Source: Pythium myriotylum
Taxonomy: Eukaryota; Oomycota; Peronosporomycetes; Pythiales; Pythiaceae
Assembly (NCBI GenBank): GCA_023091665.1
Contig: JALJCQ010000006.1
Span: 868,001 to 932,000 of the forward strand
Direction of reading: 5' to 3'
DNA length: 64,000 nt
Shown: piece by piece, positions 48,606 to 58,226 of the stretch
How the letters are laid out: each line of letters opens with the position of its first letter
Numbering within the stretch: the first letter of the stretch is position 1
Position numbers and translations under genes: made by a program
The notes under the pieces: generated by a model
Told to the model about the DNA's origin: nothing
Database searches by the model: none
What the model saw: only the letters and a program-made list of their open reading frames with translations

Positions 48606-50027
48606 ATGGAATCCGCTGCGACGGGTGGCCATGCGCCGCGCTGGGCGTACGCAGCCGTGCTCATGCGCCCGGGCACGGTCAAGCGCGCCGTCTCCAAAGA
48701 GCTCGTGCTCGCGAGACAGACGGCGCTCGAGTCCAGCAAGCCGGCGCTGCTCGCGTCGTTCCTGAGCGACGGCAGCATGGGCACGATCCTCTCCAACACG
48801 ACCGTCACGTCCTCGCACGACGCCCACGCGCCTCTCTTTGAGCTCCCCGAGGAACCGGCCTCGGCGGTCGTCGGCTACGACTGGTCCAAGGCCACGCGCG
48901 CGCGCAAAGTGGACGCCGAGGCGCTCACCAAGATGGGGCGCACCGCCAAGAAGCGCGTCGAGACGCTGGCGCAGCGCGACGCGCTCGTCGGGCCGTGGCG
49001 GAAGCGCAAACTGAAATCGAAACTCGTCAACCACAACGAATGTCAAGTCATGGATCTCTACGCGCCACACCGAAACGAGTACAAGATTATCGCGCGGATG
49101 AATATTTCCAGCAGCCTCCGGGAGATCATGAACGTGCTCGCGACCGATAAAGCCAGCGACTTCCACCGCGCCATGACCGCTCTCTTTGGAAGCAGCTACA
49201 TCACAGGGCAGAACGTGCATCTGGTCGAGACCGCCGGCTCGCAGCCGCGCTCCTCATCTCGCATCACGAACATCCTCCTCAAGGCACGCCGCTCGAGCAG
49301 ACACACGTCGTCGTCGGCACGTTTGTCGACGGCATATTGCAACACCAAAATGGGACTCAACTCGGTCACGCTCCAGCTGCGCCACAGGTTCCGACGGCGG
49401 CTTCATGACTGGCAATTCCTCGACTATCTCGTCGAGAGGGTCGACGCCATGGCGGTCACTCGTGTTCTTCAGACTGTTGCGGCGCCAAAGCAGACGCGTG
49501 GGCGGCGCGTTTCCGTCGGGAACTTGCTCGTCGGCTACGTGATCCGCGAAGACCCCGAGGCGCAATTCACTCGCGTCTTCTTCTACGCTGAGGCCTCTCG
49601 AAGCTCGAGCAAGCGAAGCGTTCGCCCGTACTCGACTCGGCTATTGAGAAGCATGGTCGAGACGCTGTACAAGCATGTCGCTACTGTCGAGCGCCAGCGA
49701 CTGAGCGCGCTCTGCCGACTCCACCGCGAGAGCGAGGGCGTCCCCGTGGCCGCGAGCCGCTGCTTCTCGTGCGACTACAGCTTCGGGATCTCGTCACGAC
49801 GCCACACGTGCGCGTGCTGTCGTCAGAGCGTGTGCCGCAAGTGCTTGGAGCATCGGGACATCGAGGGTGCGGGCGTGGCTGCCCCGGCCATCGGTCCGCC
49901 GCCAACGCAGAGAGTGCGCGTGTGTCGCGCTTGCGTGGAGCGCGTGAGCCTGCCAGCTTTGGCTGCCGCGGGGGAACAGGGCGATGCAGACGATGACGAC
50001 GACGACGAGGCCGTCATCATCTCTTAA
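48606..50027 (+). CDS. START-like/FYVE zinc-finger protein
   Basis: 473 residues, start ATG 48606 (MESAATGGHAPRWAYAAV) in a CCATGG context. The middle (VMDLYAPHRNEYKIIARMNI ... GLNSVTLQLRHRF ... VGYVIRED) has the look of the START-like domain that precedes FYVE fingers in oomycete signalling proteins. The C-terminal finger at about 395-455 shows CFSC-x14-CACC-x4-CRKC ... CRAC, with the basic patch SSRRHTCACC in place of the R(R/K)HHCR core. FYVE domains bind PI3P on endosomes; the altered basic patch may change affinity. The protein ends in an Asp run. The next gene is a second FYVE-type protein in the same orientation, 299 bases on. Confidence 0.8.
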   Translation: MESAATGGHAPRWAYAAVLMRPGTVKRAVSKELVLARQTALESSKPALLASFLSDGSMGTILSNTTVTSSHDAHAPLFELPEEPASAVVGYDWSKATRARKVDAEALTKMGRTAKKRVETLAQRDALVGPWRKRKLKSKLVNHNECQVMDLYAPHRNEYKIIARMNISSSLREIMNVLATDKASDFHRAMTALFGSSYITGQNVHLVETAGSQPRSSSRITNILLKARRSSRHTSSSARLSTAYCNTKMGLNSVTLQLRHRFRRRLHDWQFLDYLVERVDAMAVTRVLQTVAAPKQTRGRRVSVGNLLVGYVIREDPEAQFTRVFFYAEASRSSSKRSVRPYSTRLLRSMVETLYKHVATVERQRLSALCRLHRESEGVPVAASRCFSCDYSFGISSRRHTCACCRQSVCRKCLEHRDIEGAGVAAPAIGPPPTQRVRVCRACVERVSLPALAAAGEQGDADDDDDDEAVIIS

Positions 50028-50325
50028 CACGCGCGCGGAATGTCTCGGCAGTCGTAAGATACGTCATTCTGTAGCATAGAGCCGAGCGCCAGCCGGGTTG
50101 GTAATGCCGCCCATTCTCACCTCCGAGGAGCTCCTCCGACCTTGGTAATTTAATTTTTGGATGCTGAAGGGCATCTTGGTCGATGATACGCGATGTCTAA
50201 AAACCTCTATGAATTAGTATACTGTGCATAGAGATGTGTAAGGTTCGATATTAAATCAGGCTTCCAATCTCTTCCGCGCCAACTTCGAGTCGGCGTCACA
50301 AGTAGACACGCCCTGTCGAGCTCTC
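50028..50325. other. Short intergenic region
   Basis: 298 bp between two co-directional FYVE genes. AT-rich near 50200-50260. No gene is seen. Confidence 0.4.
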
Positions 50326-52620
50326 ATGGCCTCCGCCGCTGCCTCCTCTTCGTCGTCCATGGACGCGCTCGAGCGCCACGCGCGCCGCTCTTCTTCCGTG
50401 TCCTCCGAGGCGCTCGCCGGCCGCGCGCAGTCGCGCCGCAGCAGCGCGGCCTCGCGCTTTGCGCACTTTCGCAGTCGCGCCGTGGGCTCGGCCGACGAGA
50501 AGCGCGTCACGTTCCGAGCGACGCCGTCCGTGCGCTACTTCAAGAGCACGCACACGGCTTCGTTTGCCGAGAACGAAGACGACGACGAGCAGCAGGACCC
50601 GCAGTTCCGCGCGATGCGTGCACGCCGCGTGCGTCGCCAACTCCGCAGCGACGCCGTGAACGCCGTCGACGTCCAGGACCGCGAGAAGCTCGTGCTCAAG
50701 ATCGCCGAGAACGCGCGCCAAACCATGGAGAACGCGGTGCGAGAGTTGCTCCAGCGCAAGGAGGTCGCGAAGAACGAGTGGAAGAAGCGCCCCGGTGCGC
50801 GGAACGGAACGGACTCGGAGACCTGGGAACGACGCGACTCTCGAGCGCATCACATTGTTACATTCGTGACGTTGCCGTGCCGGGCGCGTGAACTGCTGCG
50901 CGTGCTGGAAACGTCGACAGGTGATGAGCTCGAGGCGGCGCTGCTGGCCTGCGTCGACGAGCGGATCGACGCCGGGTCGTTGGTCGAGAAGGCAGAGATC
51001 GCGCAGCGAGAAATTCCTCCGATGCACGCCGAGCCACGGTCGTCCAAGGGACGCTTGCAAGTCATCGCAAAGCGCGTGGCACTACCACGAACCAAGTTCG
51101 CTGGTGCGTGGAAGCGTGTGCGAGGCAACGACGGCACGGCAGACGCGAGCGGATCCGAGGAGATCGAAGTGATCGACTGCGCCGTCTCGACCTCGACGCG
51201 AACTTCTCGCGTGTTCCAACAAATGGCTACGACGTCGAGCGCGGATCATGCGCTACTGGGCAGCATGCAGGTCGGTTACGTTGTCCTCGACGACGCGTCG
51301 GCGTCAGAGTCCGTCAAGGTCGCACTGTTCCTGGCTCGCAAGAAAAAGCCTACAAAAGGGTTTGTCTGGGCCTCTGAGACGCTAAGCGATGCACTGGTGG
51401 CGCGCCTGCCTGGTGTTTCGTCCGTGATGTGGGATTATATCGAGCGGCGACGGCTTGGGTTCCAGGTACTGGCGTATCCAGACATGGTCTTCTGTGTGGA
51501 CGATATCCAGGAGGCGCAGAGCGACGTGAGCCACTGCCCCGTGTGCGACGGTGAGTTCGGCTTTCTCCGGAAGCGTCACTTTTGCCATTTGTGTGCCCTG
51601 TGGGTCTGCGCCAAATGCTCGTCGGACAAAGAAGTGGAGGCCAGCAGCGATGGCTGGCTGGTTGAAGGAGTCAAAGTATGTAGTGCGTGCCAGAAGCGAG
51701 TGGAGGAGTGCGTCTTCGACTATGATGCCGGTCCGGCGGTGCCAGGTCTTGCAGTAGTCGTGAACGAACCGGAGGTGGTCCTTACACGACGCGCACGCAG
51801 CCTCGCACAGCATTGGATGCAGCTACTGCAGCAAGCCACGACGGACCGTGACCGTCGTGCGTGCTCTCTAGTGGTAAACACGCTCATGGGTCTGCTTGCT
51901 CCTGAAGAAGATCATCGATTCCGACTTAGTGGACTGCAAGATGACTGGGAGGATCTCGACGCTGACGAAATGCACGAGACGCTTGAAGAACTCGCTGAAA
52001 TGCTGCCCGTGCCCTTTGTTGAGCCACATAACTGTCTCCTTAGTCATGACGCCATTCGACGCCAATACGTGCTCCTCTTTGAAGATGACTGCAAGTATCC
52101 TCAGAGCCCGGTGACCGTGGACGATGCTGACCGCGTGCGGCGTGTTGAGAAGCTCGGGCTCGTTCAGCTTGCGCCGTATCAGTCGCTCGAGACGATATGT
52201 GCACTTGCCGCGGCTGAACTCCAGTGTGCCATGGCTTTCATCTCGGTAGTGACGACAGACCGGATCATTCTCATTGCGAAGCATGGAACGGAGGTCGTGG
52301 ACCGAGCTCGTGACGACGGATTTGATGCGTACACGATGCAGAGCATTCACCCGCTTGTGGTCCTCGATCTGTCTCGAGACATGCGCAGTCGGCACTTCAG
52401 CATTACGACACAAGAGCAAGGCCGTTTCTACTGCGGCTCACCGCTGCTTAGTCCCGACGAGAGCTCCGTCATGGCTTCATTTGCAGTGGTCGACACAAAG
52501 CCACGAAAGGCTCTCGTGACGTCGGAGTATTCGCTCTTCACGGCGTTTGCATGGGCCGCAAGGTCGATTCTTGTGCGAGAGCTCGCCAACCGTGAAGTGA
52601 TCCCGGCTTCTGGCGCGTAG
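50326..52620 (+). CDS. FYVE-type zinc finger/GAF-domain protein
   Basis: 764 residues, single exon, start MASAAASSSSSMDALERHAR. The first 110 residues are Ser/Ala/Arg-rich. A START-like region spans about 180-390 (RELLRVLETSTGDELEAALL; VGYVVLDDASASESVKV). The zinc finger at 402-463 is CPVCDGEF ... RKRHFCHLCALWVCAKC ... VCSACQKR, close to FYVE but with RKRHFC where R-(R/K)-HHCR is usual. Residues about 610-760 form a GAF domain (LETICALAAAELQCAMAFIS; YCGSPLLSPDESSVMASFAV). GAF-FYVE combinations are typical of oomycetes. Role: probably membrane-phosphoinositide targeting plus small-molecule or redox sensing. Confidence 0.8.
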   Translation: MASAAASSSSSMDALERHARRSSSVSSEALAGRAQSRRSSAASRFAHFRSRAVGSADEKRVTFRATPSVRYFKSTHTASFAENEDDDEQQDPQFRAMRARRVRRQLRSDAVNAVDVQDREKLVLKIAENARQTMENAVRELLQRKEVAKNEWKKRPGARNGTDSETWERRDSRAHHIVTFVTLPCRARELLRVLETSTGDELEAALLACVDERIDAGSLVEKAEIAQREIPPMHAEPRSSKGRLQVIAKRVALPRTKFAGAWKRVRGNDGTADASGSEEIEVIDCAVSTSTRTSRVFQQMATTSSADHALLGSMQVGYVVLDDASASESVKVALFLARKKKPTKGFVWASETLSDALVARLPGVSSVMWDYIERRRLGFQVLAYPDMVFCVDDIQEAQSDVSHCPVCDGEFGFLRKRHFCHLCALWVCAKCSSDKEVEASSDGWLVEGVKVCSACQKRVEECVFDYDAGPAVPGLAVVVNEPEVVLTRRARSLAQHWMQLLQQATTDRDRRACSLVVNTLMGLLAPEEDHRFRLSGLQDDWEDLDADEMHETLEELAEMLPVPFVEPHNCLLSHDAIRRQYVLLFEDDCKYPQSPVTVDDADRVRRVEKLGLVQLAPYQSLETICALAAAELQCAMAFISVVTTDRIILIAKHGTEVVDRARDDGFDAYTMQSIHPLVVLDLSRDMRSRHFSITTQEQGRFYCGSPLLSPDESSVMASFAVVDTKPRKALVTSEYSLFTAFAWAARSILVRELANREVIPASGA

Positions 52621-52683
52621 TAACAAATGCGACACTCAACAATCGATGCAACAAAGCAAAATACAAATCCATTGAATCGCCAT

Positions 52684-53148
52684 CTACGCGTCGTCGAAGT
52701 GGGGTGGCGGCAAAATACTCGAAGATGTTGCTGCTGCGCCAACTCCAGCAGCACTCATCGGTGTTTGCACGGCCCTCATCTCCCAGGAACTTGTAGTTGA
52801 GGATGCATCTGCGTCAGAGATAAGTACGTGCGCGCCAGTGGTGGCCCTCTCGCTCAACAGTGTCGCAAGTCTCTGCTTGAGTGTGATATTTCTAATCGCA
52901 AGTTGGCGAACCATCTCTTCGAGCTCTTGCAGTCTCGCGCGTGTACGCTGGCGCGAGCGAGCCGCCGACACACGGTTGCTGAGCTTCCGGATCTCTCTTT
53001 TGGCCTCCTCTTCGCTCTCTGCTCGTTGCTCGTCTGCGATGCTCTGTTGGAGTTGGCTTTGCTGTTCTTCAATGTGTTTGATGGTCTCCTCGAGCCACTC
53101 AATAGACATCGCCTCGCCAACAGGAAGGTTTGTGGTCTGCTCGCTCAT
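52684..53148 (-). CDS. bZIP transcription factor 1
   Basis: 154 residues, start MSEQTTNLPVGEAMSIEWLE. A helical acidic stretch precedes the basic region NRVSAARSRQRTRARLQ, with the canonical Asn, and a zipper LEEMVRQLAIRNITLKQRLA. The C terminus is Ser/Pro-rich. It is the closest relative, in this window, of the gene at 54735 (shared MSI-x-WL, AKRE-x-RKL and LSERAT). The 3' end is only 63 bp from the stop of the FYVE/GAF gene. A nuclear DNA-binding dimer is expected. Confidence 0.87.
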   Translation of the reverse strand: MSEQTTNLPVGEAMSIEWLEETIKHIEEQQSQLQQSIADEQRAESEEEAKREIRKLSNRVSAARSRQRTRARLQELEEMVRQLAIRNITLKQRLATLLSERATTGAHVLISDADASSTTSSWEMRAVQTPMSAAGVGAAATSSSILPPPHFDDA

Positions 53149-54081
53149 GTTGTGGATCTTGGCTCGTTGTGGCGATCGAAAGAAAGTTTTGAAATGCGTT
53201 CTGTTGCGGTGGGGACAATCGAATCAATTCCGGATGGGTTGGTCCTGATGAAAACTCAGCGAACCGTTGTCTCAAGCAAAGGTGGCAATGCAAACTTATT
53301 GGGGCACCACTGGGGATCTCCTAGTCAACGAGACCACGTCGACAGTCTAAAATGATCAACTCGGTGCCATGGAGTTGATCGAAATCCTCTCCAAGCGATG
53401 GCTCCCCCACGAAGTGTGCAATGCCGGCACAAGAATCCTGTCGGACGGATGGCTAACCGAGCCCCGTTATGTCTGGAAATCAAAAGGTATAATTGAGAAG
53501 GAGATGAGAAGAGATATCACACGTAGAGGTCGTAGCGCTGGCATAGCACTTGCCGACTTATCATGCGGGACATTCTTCTGCCACGTTCCATATCAGCAAT
53601 TATCAAGTTCCACAATCCATTTCAATGGTAACAAGTTCTCCATCGCTAGGAAGTCCCAATCGTTTGCATGGGAGCGTAGGGGATTCCAAACAAAGACAGT
53701 CAACGCGTCAAGCGGGTTCTAACGTGAAGCCTAAACTTGGCAATCAGCCTTGTGGCCTTTCTATGTGCAATCCGTTGGATTCGTGCAGTTGCACTGGTTT
53801 GGCCTTACCGTCTATCCTTTGCTGCTGACGATGCTGATAGTGCGAGAACATTGAGACGTTCAGGAGGTCACAACCGTGTGATCACTGCCCCCTTTCGATG
53901 ATCAAATTACTCCACTTGCATGCGCATTTCAGCTAGGCACTCAAATCCAACTCAGGTCTCTACAGCATTGACTCGCTTTATGGCACACTTTGCGTGCAAG
54001 CATTTACAGTACTTTTTCACGCAGCAACGCTGTCGAATACACTAGACTATACATTATTAACATGCGAAGTTGTTGGTGGTC
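53149..54081. other. Intergenic region in the bZIP cluster
   Basis: 933 bp. A plus-strand frame at 53369-53722 has no family features or plausible start and is not called. It probably carries the promoter of bZIP 1 and the 3' UTR of bZIP 2. Confidence 0.4.
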
Positions 54082-54426
54082 TCAACAGGAAGGGGGTTCG
54101 GAGTCTTCCAACAAGGCGCGCACTCGGCTCTCCAGAAGGCTGTTCTGAACCGTCAGTTCGTGCGCAAGCGACTCGAGCTTCGCGATGCGCTCACGCAGCC
54201 GCTGTCTCGATCGCGCGGCCCACACGCGGCTCTTGTGTTTCCGCATTTCATCTCTCGTTGCGACCGTCGTGTTCGTTGTGTCTTCGTTCCCCGCCATGAT
54301 GTTAAACGACGGCGAACTCCTGCCCTGGAGTGATGTAGTTCCGATCTGGACAGAGTTGAGAGGACCCACGAACTTGGTGGTCGGCATCGTGCTGGCGGAA
54401 TCCACTTCGCCAGCCTGGTAGTTCAT
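54082..54426 (-). CDS. bZIP transcription factor 2, variant basic region
   Basis: 114 residues from ATG 54426 (MNYQAGEVDSASTMPTTKF). The basic region reads RKHKSRVWAARSRQRLRERI. The position of the nearly invariant Asn (N-x7-R) holds Ser, while the A-A-R-S-R core and following Arg are kept. The zipper is LESLAHELTVQNSLLESRVR, and the protein ends soon after. Substitution of this Asn (by Cys or Val, for example) has been described in oomycete bZIPs; Ser would be of that kind. DNA specificity is likely changed, or the protein may act mainly as a heterodimer partner. Confidence 0.82.
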   Translation of the reverse strand: MNYQAGEVDSASTMPTTKFVGPLNSVQIGTTSLQGRSSPSFNIMAGNEDTTNTTVATRDEMRKHKSRVWAARSRQRLRERIAKLESLAHELTVQNSLLESRVRALLEDSEPPSC

Positions 54427-54734
54427 CGGTGGGTGGCTTGTCGTTAGCAGCTTGTTCCTTTGCCCTGATACTTCTACAATGGCGAAGTCCAACGAGTTCA
54501 GTTGGTTGAGACGAAAAATGAGAAGAAACGATCGTACGAGTGCAACTCTACAGCGCGGATTATGGCGCGAGTGTGTGGAGCAGGAGGTTTTCGTCCGGCT
54601 AAATTCAAGTGGATGGAGATGAGATCGATGGGAAACACTCAATAGCAGTTTGTGAAGTTTGAAATATGTGAGCTCGTATTTTGTGATTTCTTCATGACAC
54701 GTTGAAGCGAAGCTCAAGTTCCACGTCCCAACGT

Positions 54735-55148
54735 TCAAATCTGCTGCCTTCTCGAAGGCGCGAAGTCTCCTGTCTCTCTTGCCGTACTTTCACGTGATCC
54801 ATACCCAGTTGCTCGCTCGCTCAATAGTGCTGCGAGTGTCTGCTTCAGCATCAGATGCCTCGCCGTGAGCCGACGAACCATCTCCTCAAGTTCCTCCATG
54901 CGTGCGCGTGTGCGCAGCCGGGACCGGGCAGCCGACGCTCGGTTGTTGAGCTTGCGTTGCTCTCGTTTCGCGTCTTCATCGATCAGTTCGTGTTCGTCAG
55001 AACCCTCGACGAGGTCTTGCAGCTCAGATCTCTGCGTCTCGATCTCGCTGATCGCTTCTTGTAGCCATGAGATTGACATTTTCCCACCTTCCCCATGCTG
55101 CTGGGACTCACTGCCTTGAACAATATCCTTTGAGCTGCAGGCGTTCAT
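54735..55148 (-). CDS. bZIP transcription factor 3
   Basis: 137 residues from ATG 55148 (MNACSSKDIVQGSESQQHGE). A start at the later MSISWLQEAI is possible, because its paralogue at 52684 has MSIEWL inside its N terminus. Basic region NNRASAARSRLRTRARM with canonical Asn; zipper LEEMVRRLTARHLMLKQTLA; tail LSERATGYGS. It is clearly a tandem-duplicate relative of bZIP 1. Confidence 0.85.
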   Translation of the reverse strand: MNACSSKDIVQGSESQQHGEGGKMSISWLQEAISEIETQRSELQDLVEGSDEHELIDEDAKREQRKLNNRASAARSRLRTRARMEELEEMVRRLTARHLMLKQTLAALLSERATGYGSRESTARETGDFAPSRRQQI

Positions 55149-56361
55149 ACCGTTTGAGCAGTTCGGTGGCTTCTTGCCGAATGCGCAGAATTGCTTCTGG
55201 TGCTCGTGGAGAATGAGAACCCCAGTCGAGGCCACTCTCTCGTTCGAGAAGTCCCGTGGACAATTACAAAGGAGATCCTTTACGACGGCCAAGCTCAGAT
55301 GGAATACACTTTGCCATCTCTCTCTCTTTCCTCTCGCCACGTCGGACCGTATCGTACCCCTGACACTGTCTTCCCAGACAACGGCGTCTCCAACCTAGCA
55401 CCGTGCGACAGTGTACCCCAATCCTCACAGTAGTTGATGAATCCACTTTGTGTGGACAATGCACCCTGTAATACCTCATCGAATACATCATCCCACGACT
55501 CACATGAAGTTCTCTTCAACAAAACGTCCGAGGGTTTGCTAGTAGGTAGCCGGAATTCGGAGAACGGATTCGAGCTCAACAGATTCCGCTCGAACGGTTG
55601 AGTACGAGGCGACGTATTTGACTGCCCATGACGTGGGCGGAACTAAGACCTCGGATGCGGCGATGTACAGTAAATATATGCACTCCTAAGAAGCAACGGA
55701 GTTCACTGGGGCAGTAAGTTGTTCACCTTTGCACGAGGATGGAGCGTGGGACATGCATTACCATTGAAGAGTTAGTGCATCTTCAAGCCATCAGGTACCC
55801 TGTTGACTGACTGGGAAAGTCCCCACGAAGAGCGCAGGTGAGTCCTCCTTAGAAAAGACCGCCTGCTCTTGGATTTGTTGAGGTTCGTTTGTGCTCGCTC
55901 AATGGGACGAACCCGCGCTGGATTCCTAATTTGTTGCATTCCCTTTGTGATTATCCAGTCAAAGATCCCGCGGGGTTTGTGGAGTCCCCTCTTCTCGTAG
56001 CTTCGAGAACGCATTCGCAGTGGCCGTGTACACACAGCGGGCTCCAGACCGACGTGGCAAAAGAGATAGTGGTGTTCGTCGACAAAATTGTACACTACCA
56101 GCTGACAGATCACTCCACTCTGACACGTACTGCAAGTTTTCAGAGAACGATTGATCAATCGCGTCAATTGTTCACACCCTCAAGTAGACGTCCAACGTGC
56201 ACAGGGTTCCATCAAGCGAAATTCTCCACTGAACCACATCTCCCGAGCCCCAGGGCAGGTGTTCACTTGCGCCTTGGACCTCCTCCAGCGACACGCCACT
56301 CGTGTAATCAAACCCTCGATTGCCCACTTTCAGTTCATAATCGCCAATCTATATGATTCAA
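55149..56361. other. Intergenic region in the bZIP cluster
   Basis: 1.2 kb with no supported gene. A plus-strand frame (55889-56356) and a minus-strand frame (55772-56167) overlap and have no features. It probably carries the promoter of bZIP 3. Confidence 0.4.
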
Positions 56362-56847
56362 TTAATATGTGTCGGGGTAGAAAGGTGCGTACGGCTGCGG
56401 TGGCTGGCTGGTGAAAGCGGCACGCTCCTGGAGCAGCACGCGCACCTGATCCTCGAGCTGCCGGTTCTTGGCCGAGAGTTGACGCACGAGCGTCTCAAGC
56501 TGGCCCATGCGATCGCGCGTGCGCTTCCGAGAGCGAGCGGCCGACTGGCGGTTCTTGTGTTTGCGCAGCTCTTCTTTCGACAGGCGGGTCGTGTCCACAG
56601 TCGCGAGCTCGGAATCTTCCGGGTCGCTATCACAGCTCTGCGAGGACGTGCTGATCGACGTCGTGCGAGACGCAGAGAGAGGCTGGGGCCATGGATTCCG
56701 CAACTCCACACGCGCTTCCAGTGGCTCCGAGTACAGATGCAAGTCCTCCGAGGTGAGCTGTGCCTGGAAGTTCGAAGAGCCGGCCATGTCGTAGGCGAAG
56801 TTGAGTGCGCCACTCGCGAGATTGTTGTCCAGGTCGGCGGGGAACAT
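56362..56847 (-). CDS. bZIP transcription factor 4
   Basis: 161 residues from ATG 56847 (MFPADLDNNLASGALNFAYD). An acidic/Ser-rich middle precedes the canonical basic region HKNRQSAARSRKRTRDRM and zipper LETLVRQLSAKNRQLEDQVR, with a Pro-rich end (SQPPQPYAPFYPDTY). It differs from bZIPs 1 and 3 outside the bZIP and is closer to general fungal/plant types. Confidence 0.87.
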   Translation of the reverse strand: MFPADLDNNLASGALNFAYDMAGSSNFQAQLTSEDLHLYSEPLEARVELRNPWPQPLSASRTTSISTSSQSCDSDPEDSELATVDTTRLSKEELRKHKNRQSAARSRKRTRDRMGQLETLVRQLSAKNRQLEDQVRVLLQERAAFTSQPPQPYAPFYPDTY

Positions 56848-58226
56848 TTGGACCGGAGGAGAGGAGCTGGGAGGGTCGCCGTGCTGAATCGAGTCCGAGG
56901 CCCGGGGCCGCGTTCGGAGTTGTGGCTGACGGGCAAGAAGTTCTCAAGTGAGCTGATCTGGACCGCTGCGATGGCGACCGCATCTTGAACACCCGTTCGT
57001 TGAATGTCTGGCTCTTCTCCGCTATGGCCCTCAATCTGCAACCACGCTAACATGTCCCTTTCGGTCACGGTCTCGGATAAGCCTCTTCTCTCCAGTGCTG
57101 GATTCCTTCTGTTTGCACCGACGGACAGGCGACGAGAGAAACCGCGGGAGGGCGCGTAGCATGGTCCATGCGCCTGCCTGTTCAGCGTTCCCTCGCGGTT
57201 TGGGACTGATATATGCTCGATCGGACGATAATAGACGCAATAATTGTAGGGCCAATAAATATATCAGCGGCCTTCCTGCAGCGAAAAGGGCTCAAGGAAG
57301 GCACCACCCACAATGGAAGAGGGCGCGGCACCACCGCACGATGGTGTTCGAGAACTGGCTCAGAAACTCCGGTTTCTGGCAAGTCCGCGTTCACGAACTC
57401 TAGATATCGACTTCGAGCTTGTCAAGCAATGGAACCTCATGAGTGCCTTAGGCAATCTCAAGATAGATTGTGCAACACAGCGAAGTGGCAGTTGATTCAC
57501 TACTAGTGAATCCACTGCCACTTCGCTGTGTTGCACAGGACCATTCCATAATCCTGTAGTGTTCTGTACAAACACGCGTACTGTACGACACGACCAGTCC
57601 AAGAGGGTACGGGATGGGTTTTAGCAGCGTCAGGTTGAGGTGGCAAGGGAGAGATGGAAGGATTCGGCCGTTGGACTGACACCCTTGATTCTGTAGAGAA
57701 GTGCTGCTTGGTCGAAGTTCTGAGATGTGAACCGATCGATCCTACAAAAAGAGCTCGAGGCAAGCGTGTGGTTCACACGAAGCCATTCCTCTCCACCGGA
57801 AGCACGGAAGGACTGGTTCCCAGAAAGAGAGGAGTGCCGTGTCCAGTTGTGCTGGAGTTTCCTCTCGTCTCAATTACCGAAATCTCTTTTTGCGACTCGG
57901 TCACATCTCAGGCGTAGTATCAGATTTGTGTCTCTCCTCGTGACTGCGTCAGGTGACCTTTCAATGTGAAACGCGGAACCGCCCCCGACTTCGCGGCAGT
58001 CAACGGCGCGGGCCGAGTCTCGACCCGAGCGCTCGTCACTCGGCGCTTTCTCCTGCCTCAGCCTCGTCGCCATCGACCGAATCTCCCCATCGACCCAGGC
58101 GCGTCGCGGCGGCTCTCCTTTGTGCGGTCTCAATTGTCCGGATACGCTCGCAATCCGGAGGCTCTGGATCGGATTGGACGGCTCCGGATCGGCGAGCACT
58201 TGTCCGGATCGCATCCAGAAGAAACC
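56848..58226. other. Intergenic region containing a long palindrome
   Basis: 1.4 kb between bZIP 4 (-) and the transporter (+). Apart from the palindrome at 57469-57537 and an AT-rich segment near 57200-57260, nothing is recognised. The frame of the transporter is open for 87 codons upstream of its ATG, but this part looks non-coding. Confidence 0.45.
57469..57537. repeat. Near-perfect 69-bp palindrome
   Basis: Arms of 34 bases (57469-57502 and 57504-57537) around one central base are complementary except at one position (57493/57513). The left arm begins tgtgcaacacagcgaagtgg. Transcribed, it would form a 34-bp hairpin almost without a loop. Confidence 0.92.

Noticed and set aside
53369..53722. 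117-codon plus-strand frame in the bZIP cluster
   Set aside because: Begins without a convincing ATG and shows no conserved features.
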